Source of the DNA: Rhodococcus sp. Leaf247
GTDB lineage: Bacteria > Actinomycetota > Actinomycetes > Mycobacteriales > Mycobacteriaceae
NCBI RefSeq assembly: GCF_001426185.1
Contig: NZ_LMRP01000001.1
Span: forward strand, 124,483 to 188,482
DNA length: 64,000 nucleotides
Reading direction: 5' to 3'
The notes beneath the pieces were generated by a model. It saw only the letters and a program-made list of their open reading frames with translations. It had not been told where the DNA came from and searched no databases. Made by a program: the position numbers and the translations under genes. The number at the start of each line of letters is the position of its first letter. Within the stretch, counting starts at the first letter, position 1. This document shows positions 58,878-64,000 of this stretch, in pieces.

Positions 58878-59561
58878 CTATCGTGACATCCCGTCGTACT
58901 CAGCAGTCTGATTGAGAAGGTCGGCGGCGAGTCTCGGGGTGTCGAGCGTGTCGCCGTCGGCCTGCGCGCCGTTCACGACGAACCACGGTGACACCCACGA
59001 CGCGGCCGCCAGTCCGGCGTACACGGCCGCGGTCCTCGACTGCAGACCGCTGTCGCGCTCGTACACGTCTCGCGCGCGGGACGGGTCCTGCTGCTCCCTC
59101 CCCTTCGCGCGTTCCTCCGCCACGTCGACAGGTACGTCGAGAAGTATCTGGGCGGTCGGCGTCGGCAGGAGTAACCGATCGAACTCCAGCGCCCGAACCC
59201 ATTCGACTATGTCGCCGTCGGCGTCCTGGTGCATACGAGCTGCCGAGTAGGCGGCGTTCGAGGCGACGTAGCGATCGAGCAGGACAACGTCGTGCCGGTG
59301 CAGCATCCGACGGAGGTCGGATGCTGCACCGGCACGGTCCAACGCGAAGAGGACAGCCATCGAGTTCACCCCGGCGGCGAGGTCACCGTGCTCGCCGGCC
59401 AGGGCTTCCGCAGCCAGATCGGCGTGAACGGACTCGCCGTACCGCGGGAACGCGACACGGACGGCGTCGACCCCGGCGGCCTCCCAGGTACGCGTCAGCG
59501 CCGACGACAGCGTGAATTTGCCTGCGCCGTCGACACCTTCGATCGCGATGAGTACACCCAT
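58878..59561 (-). CDS. tmk: dTMP kinase
   Basis: 227 residues. P-loop IEGVDGAGKFTL (about 7-18), FPRYG with the substrate-binding Arg, and LDRYVASNAAYSAAR. Phosphorylates dTMP in dTTP synthesis. The start at 59561 matches the family N-terminus; binding site weak. It lies upstream of mtrA in one transcript. Residues 76-91 are encoded by a perfect 21-bp inverted repeat (separate entry). Confidence 0.93.
   Translation of the reverse strand: MGVLIAIEGVDGAGKFTLSSALTRTWEAAGVDAVRVAFPRYGESVHADLAAEALAGEHGDLAAGVNSMAVLFALDRAGAASDLRRMLHRHDVVLLDRYVASNAAYSAARMHQDADGDIVEWVRALEFDRLLLPTPTAQILLDVPVDVAEERAKGREQQDPSRARDVYERDSGLQSRTAAVYAGLAAASWVSPWFVVNGAQADGDTLDTPRLAADLLNQTAEYDGMSR
59291..59336. repeat. perfect 21-bp inverted repeat inside tmk
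   Basis: Left arm 59291-59311, loop GGAG 59312-59315, right arm 59316-59336, an exact complement over all 21 bases (arm starts CGTGCCGGTGCAGC). It encodes the tmk stretch RAGAASDLRRMLHRH in the minus direction. In RNA it would form one of the most stable hairpins in the window. Confidence 0.95.
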
Positions 59562-59598
59562 CGACCCGGTTACCGCCTGTCCTGCTCGGTGAGACGAC

Positions 59599-61095
<1,497 letters not shown>

Positions 61096-61179
61096 TATGT
61101 AATGCCACTCCTGTCGGCTGGTGATCACCGTCCAGGCTATCGGCTCACCGTCCCCGGTGCGTGTGTCGGGGGTTGGCGA

Positions 61180-62340
61180 TCAGGCCGCGTCGGCCCTGGA
61201 GGGGACGGATGCCAGCAGTCTCTCCAGACCCGCTCGGTCGTGCGGACGGAGGTTCGCACGGGTGATGTCACCGTCGTAGTGCGCGAGGACGCGGGGATCC
61301 ATGACCCGCCGCCACAGCGGAGGCACCATCGCCAGCACGACCATCGTCGCGTAGCCGGCCGGGAGCTGAGGCGACTCGTCGAACGTCCGGAGCGTCTGGA
61401 AACGGCGTCCGGGATTGGCGTGATGGTCGCTGTGTCGTTGCAGGTGGTAGAGGAAGATGTTGGTGACGATACGGTCGCTGTTCCAGCTGTGCCGGGGAGC
61501 GCATCGCTCGTAGCGGCCACGTGCCGTCCGCTCCCGGAGCAGCCCGTAGTGCTCGACGTAGTTGACCGACTCGAGAGTCAGGATGCCGACGAGTCCCTGC
61601 AGCAGCAGGAACGGCACCACCGTCGGACCGAACACGGCGACCAGTGCGGCCACGAGGACGACCGACAGGGCCCAGGCGTTCAGGACGTTGTTGCGAATCG
61701 ACCACGCCCCGACGCCTTTGCGCGCGAGACGCGAGCGTTCGAGTTCCCAGGCGGACGTCACCGCACCGCTGATGCTGCGAGGGAAGAAGCGGTACAGCGA
61801 CTCGCCGAGGCGCGCGCTGGCCGGATCCTCCGGGGTGGCGACGCGGGCGTGATGGCCGCGGTTGTGCTCGACGTAGAAGTGTCCGTAGAAACTCTGAGCG
61901 AGCGCGATCTTGGCCAGGCGACGCTCCCCCGTCTCCACCCGATGCCCCAGTTCGTGGGCTGCGTTGATGCCGATGCCGGCCACCAGGCCGACGCTCACGG
62001 CGTACCCGATCTTGTCCAGAGCGGACAACGACCCGAAGGCGACGAGATAGCAGGCGACGACCAGCCCCGCGTACTGCACCGGGAGGAACATGAACGTGCA
62101 CCACCGGTAGAAACGGTCGCCCTGCATGTCGTGGACGTCCGCCTCCGGCGGGTTCGCACCGTCCTCACCACCGATGATGTCCATCACCGGGATGGCGACG
62201 AAGAACAGCATCGCCCCGCTCCACCAGAACGCGGAGATACCGGTATGCAGCACCAGTTGGGACGGAAGCAGTGCGGAAGCAGGGGCGAGCATTCCCAGTA
62301 GCCAGAGCAACTTCTTGGGATCGTGCCACCGCCGCGACAT
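61180..62340 (-). CDS. alkB: alkane 1-monooxygenase, AlkB type
   Basis: 386 residues with about 6 membrane segments. The eight-histidine di-iron motifs are intact: HELGHR, EHNRGHHA, LQRHSDHHANP, plus NYVEHYG. Start at 62340 with GAGGAG 7 bases upstream. It hydroxylates terminal carbons of medium-chain alkanes using rubredoxin, but neither rubA/rubB nor the TetR gene that follow alkB in M. tuberculosis is present: sahH lies only 84 bases downstream. No rubredoxin is fused either. The electron donor must be encoded elsewhere. Confidence 0.93.
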   Translation of the reverse strand: MSRRWHDPKKLLWLLGMLAPASALLPSQLVLHTGISAFWWSGAMLFFVAIPVMDIIGGEDGANPPEADVHDMQGDRFYRWCTFMFLPVQYAGLVVACYLVAFGSLSALDKIGYAVSVGLVAGIGINAAHELGHRVETGERRLAKIALAQSFYGHFYVEHNRGHHARVATPEDPASARLGESLYRFFPRSISGAVTSAWELERSRLARKGVGAWSIRNNVLNAWALSVVLVAALVAVFGPTVVPFLLLQGLVGILTLESVNYVEHYGLLRERTARGRYERCAPRHSWNSDRIVTNIFLYHLQRHSDHHANPGRRFQTLRTFDESPQLPAGYATMVVLAMVPPLWRRVMDPRVLAHYDGDITRANLRPHDRAGLERLLASVPSRADAA

Positions 62341-62528
62341 GCTTCACACTCCTCGACACCCGGATTCGGAACGCTTCGGGGTCGGAGGCTCGGCGCAGTC
62401 ACCGACACGAACATCGGTGCGGACCGAAACAAACCTCTCGACCTGAAACCGAGTGTAGATCAAGTTCGAGGCCGGGAGTGCAGTCTCCGTTCGTGATATC
62501 GGTTCGTAATGGGCGAGTTATTTCGTGA

Positions 62529-64000
62529 TCATCGACTGTCATCCGCGCGCTGCCGGGCTCCGAGAACGGAGTGACGACGGCTGTAGACGAAGTACACCGC
62601 GATTCCGAGCACCATCCACACGACGAACCGTAGCCACGTCTCGACCGAAAGGTTGAGCATCAGCCACAGGCACGCGAGAACCGCCAGAACAGGAACCAGG
62701 GGTACCAGCGGGACGCGGAAACCGCGCTCGAGATCCGGGCGAGTGCGCCGGAGCACGACCACGCCGATCGACACCAGGACGAACGCGAACAGAGTTCCGA
62801 TGTTGACCATCTCCTCCAGCGTCCCGATGGGGAAGAAGGCCGCGAGGATTCCCACGACGACACCGACGACGACGGTGATGCGTACCGGCGTTCCGCGCTT
62901 GCCCGTCTTCGCCAGGCGGCGCGGCATCAGGCCGTCGCGGGACATGGCGAACAGCACCCGGGACTGGCCGAGCATGAGCACCATGACGACTGTTGTCAGG
63001 CCGGCCAACGCGCCGAACGAGATGATCTTCTGCGCCCAGGTGATGCCGTTGAGTTCGAAGGCGGTGGCCAATGTGGCGCTCTCACCTGCCAACTCGGTGT
63101 AGTTGACCATTCCGGTGAGCACCAGGGTGACCGCGACGTACAGGACGGTCACGATCAGCAGTGAACCCAGAATTCCGCGGGGCAGCGCCTTCTGCGGGTT
63201 CTCGGCCTCCTCGGCCGTCGTGGCCACCACGTCGAAGCCGATGAAGGCGAAGAACACCAGACTTGCCGCTGCCAGCAGTCCGTACCACCCGAAGTTGCTG
63301 CCGCCGGCGCCGGTCAGAGCGGAGAAGAGCGACTGGGTCAGGCCCGACTCCTTCTCCGCGGGCACGGCCGGGGGAATGTACGGCGAGTAGTTCGCAGCCT
63401 TGATGTAGAAGGCACCGACCACGACGATCAGCAGCACCACCCCGACCTTGACGGCGGTGATGACCAGCGACACCCGCGAGGACAGCTTCACACCCGTCGC
63501 CAACAGGACGGTGAGCACGATGACGATGAGCAGTGCACCCCAGTCGACGTCGATCCCGCCGACCGAGACCACGGGCGACGAGGTGCCGAGCACCTCACCG
63601 AGGTAGAGGGACCATCCCTTGGCGACCACGGCCGATGCGAGGGCGAACTCGAGGATGAGGTCCCACCCGATGATCCAGGCGACGAACTCCCCGAAGGTCG
63701 CGTACGAGAAGGTGTACGCGCTACCGGCGACGGGGACCGTCGACGCGAACTCCGCGTAGCAGAGGGCAGCCAGACCGCAGGCCACCGCGGCGAACACGAA
63801 CGCGAGCGAGACCGACGGTCCCGCGACGTTGCCCGCGGTACGCGCGGTCAGCGTGAAGATGCCGGCGCCGACGGCGACCGCGACTCCGAAGACCGTCAGA
63901 TCCCAGGACGACAGACTCTTCCGGAGTTTGGTGTCCGGCTCGTCCGTGTCGCGCATCGACTGCTCGATGGACTTGGTCCTGCGAAGGCCCGTGCGACGCG
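62529..64000 (-). CDS. APC-family cationic amino-acid permease (5' end outside window)
   Basis: 490 codons visible. At least 12 hydrophobic segments; FGVAVAVGAGIFTLTART and YAEFASTVPVAGSAYTFSYATFGEFVAWIIGWDL are APC signatures. Orthologue of Rv3253c. An ATG at 63956 is open, but the frame continues upstream as RRTKSIEQSMRDTDEP, the typical N-terminus of this family, so the true start lies beyond the right edge. Adjacent alkB is separated by a 188-bp gap. Confidence 0.9.
   Translation of the reverse strand, partial: RRTGLRRTKSIEQSMRDTDEPDTKLRKSLSSWDLTVFGVAVAVGAGIFTLTARTAGNVAGPSVSLAFVFAAVACGLAALCYAEFASTVPVAGSAYTFSYATFGEFVAWIIGWDLILEFALASAVVAKGWSLYLGEVLGTSSPVVSVGGIDVDWGALLIVIVLTVLLATGVKLSSRVSLVITAVKVGVVLLIVVVGAFYIKAANYSPYIPPAVPAEKESGLTQSLFSALTGAGGSNFGWYGLLAAASLVFFAFIGFDVVATTAEEAENPQKALPRGILGSLLIVTVLYVAVTLVLTGMVNYTELAGESATLATAFELNGITWAQKIISFGALAGLTTVVMVLMLGQSRVLFAMSRDGLMPRRLAKTGKRGTPVRITVVVGVVVGILAAFFPIGTLEEMVNIGTLFAFVLVSIGVVVLRRTRPDLERGFRVPLVPLVPVLAVLACLWLMLNLSVETWLRFVVWMVLGIAVYFVYSRRHSVLGARQRADDSR

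Overview
The window is 64 kb of high-GC actinobacterial DNA. Its gene content and order match the Mycobacterium tuberculosis block running from about Rv3201c to Rv3253c: adnB-adnA, lipV, moeZ, rhlE, whiB1, pdtaS, sigH-rshA, aroA, desA3, secA1, lpqB-mtrB-mtrA-tmk, sahH, alkB. That block, plus mycolate-group genes (WhiB1, MtrAB-LpqB, DesA3, TB7.3) and an added assimilatory nitrate cluster, points to Mycobacteriales, most likely Rhodococcus or a close relative. The genus is inferred; no rRNA or tRNA gene is visible.

Layout. 1-7.5 kb: the AdnAB double-strand-break resection machine (adnB cut by the left edge), then divergent lipV and an alkyltransferase-like protein. 7.5-23.1 kb: an accessory island absent from the M. 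tuberculosis order at this point. It holds a MocR-type regulator, a MobA-MoeA fusion for molybdenum cofactor, and a seven-gene nitrate assimilation operon read right to left (narK, nasA, nasB, nirB, nirD, nnaR, sirB), with an MFS transporter and its divergent FadR-type regulator at the far end. 23.1-35.3 kb: the conserved block resumes (Rv3205c-like, moeZ, DUF3152 protease, TetR, TB9.4-like, ferritin-like protein, rhlE, Rv3212-like, ParA-like), interrupted by a DHA2 drug exporter, then gpm2 and a small membrane protein. 35.3-43 kb: lipid kinase, whiB1, pdtaS, the biotinylated protein TB7.3, the 24-residue ribosomal protein bL37, the rshA/sigH redox pair, ybaK, aroA and rsgA. 43-49.8 kb: lipid genes, with two tandem DesA3-type desaturases, their flavin/iron-sulfur reductase and a WS/DGAT acyltransferase. 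49.8-61 kb: secA1, hpf, comF-like, lpqB-mtrB-mtrA-tmk, sahH. 61-64 kb: alkB and an amino-acid permease cut by the right edge.

How the genes work together. The nitrate operon is self-contained: NarK imports nitrate, NasA/NasB reduce it to nitrite, NirBD reduces nitrite to ammonium, SirB (with an off-window methyltransferase) helps make siroheme, and the neighbouring MobA-MoeA fusion supplies the molybdenum cofactor. Most genes overlap by 4 bases (ATGA or GTGA), implying tight translational coupling. The desaturase pair and the Rv3230c-like reductase form an electron-transfer unit. MtrAB-LpqB and SecA1 serve the cell envelope.

Structure not explained by the gene list: a perfect 21-bp inverted repeat inside tmk, a perfect 17-bp inverted repeat upstream of ybaK, direct repeats upstream of desA3 that overlap the preceding stop codon, a long structured leader before rhlE, and alkB without its usual rubredoxin neighbours. 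Two genes at the window edges (adnB and the permease) are incomplete.
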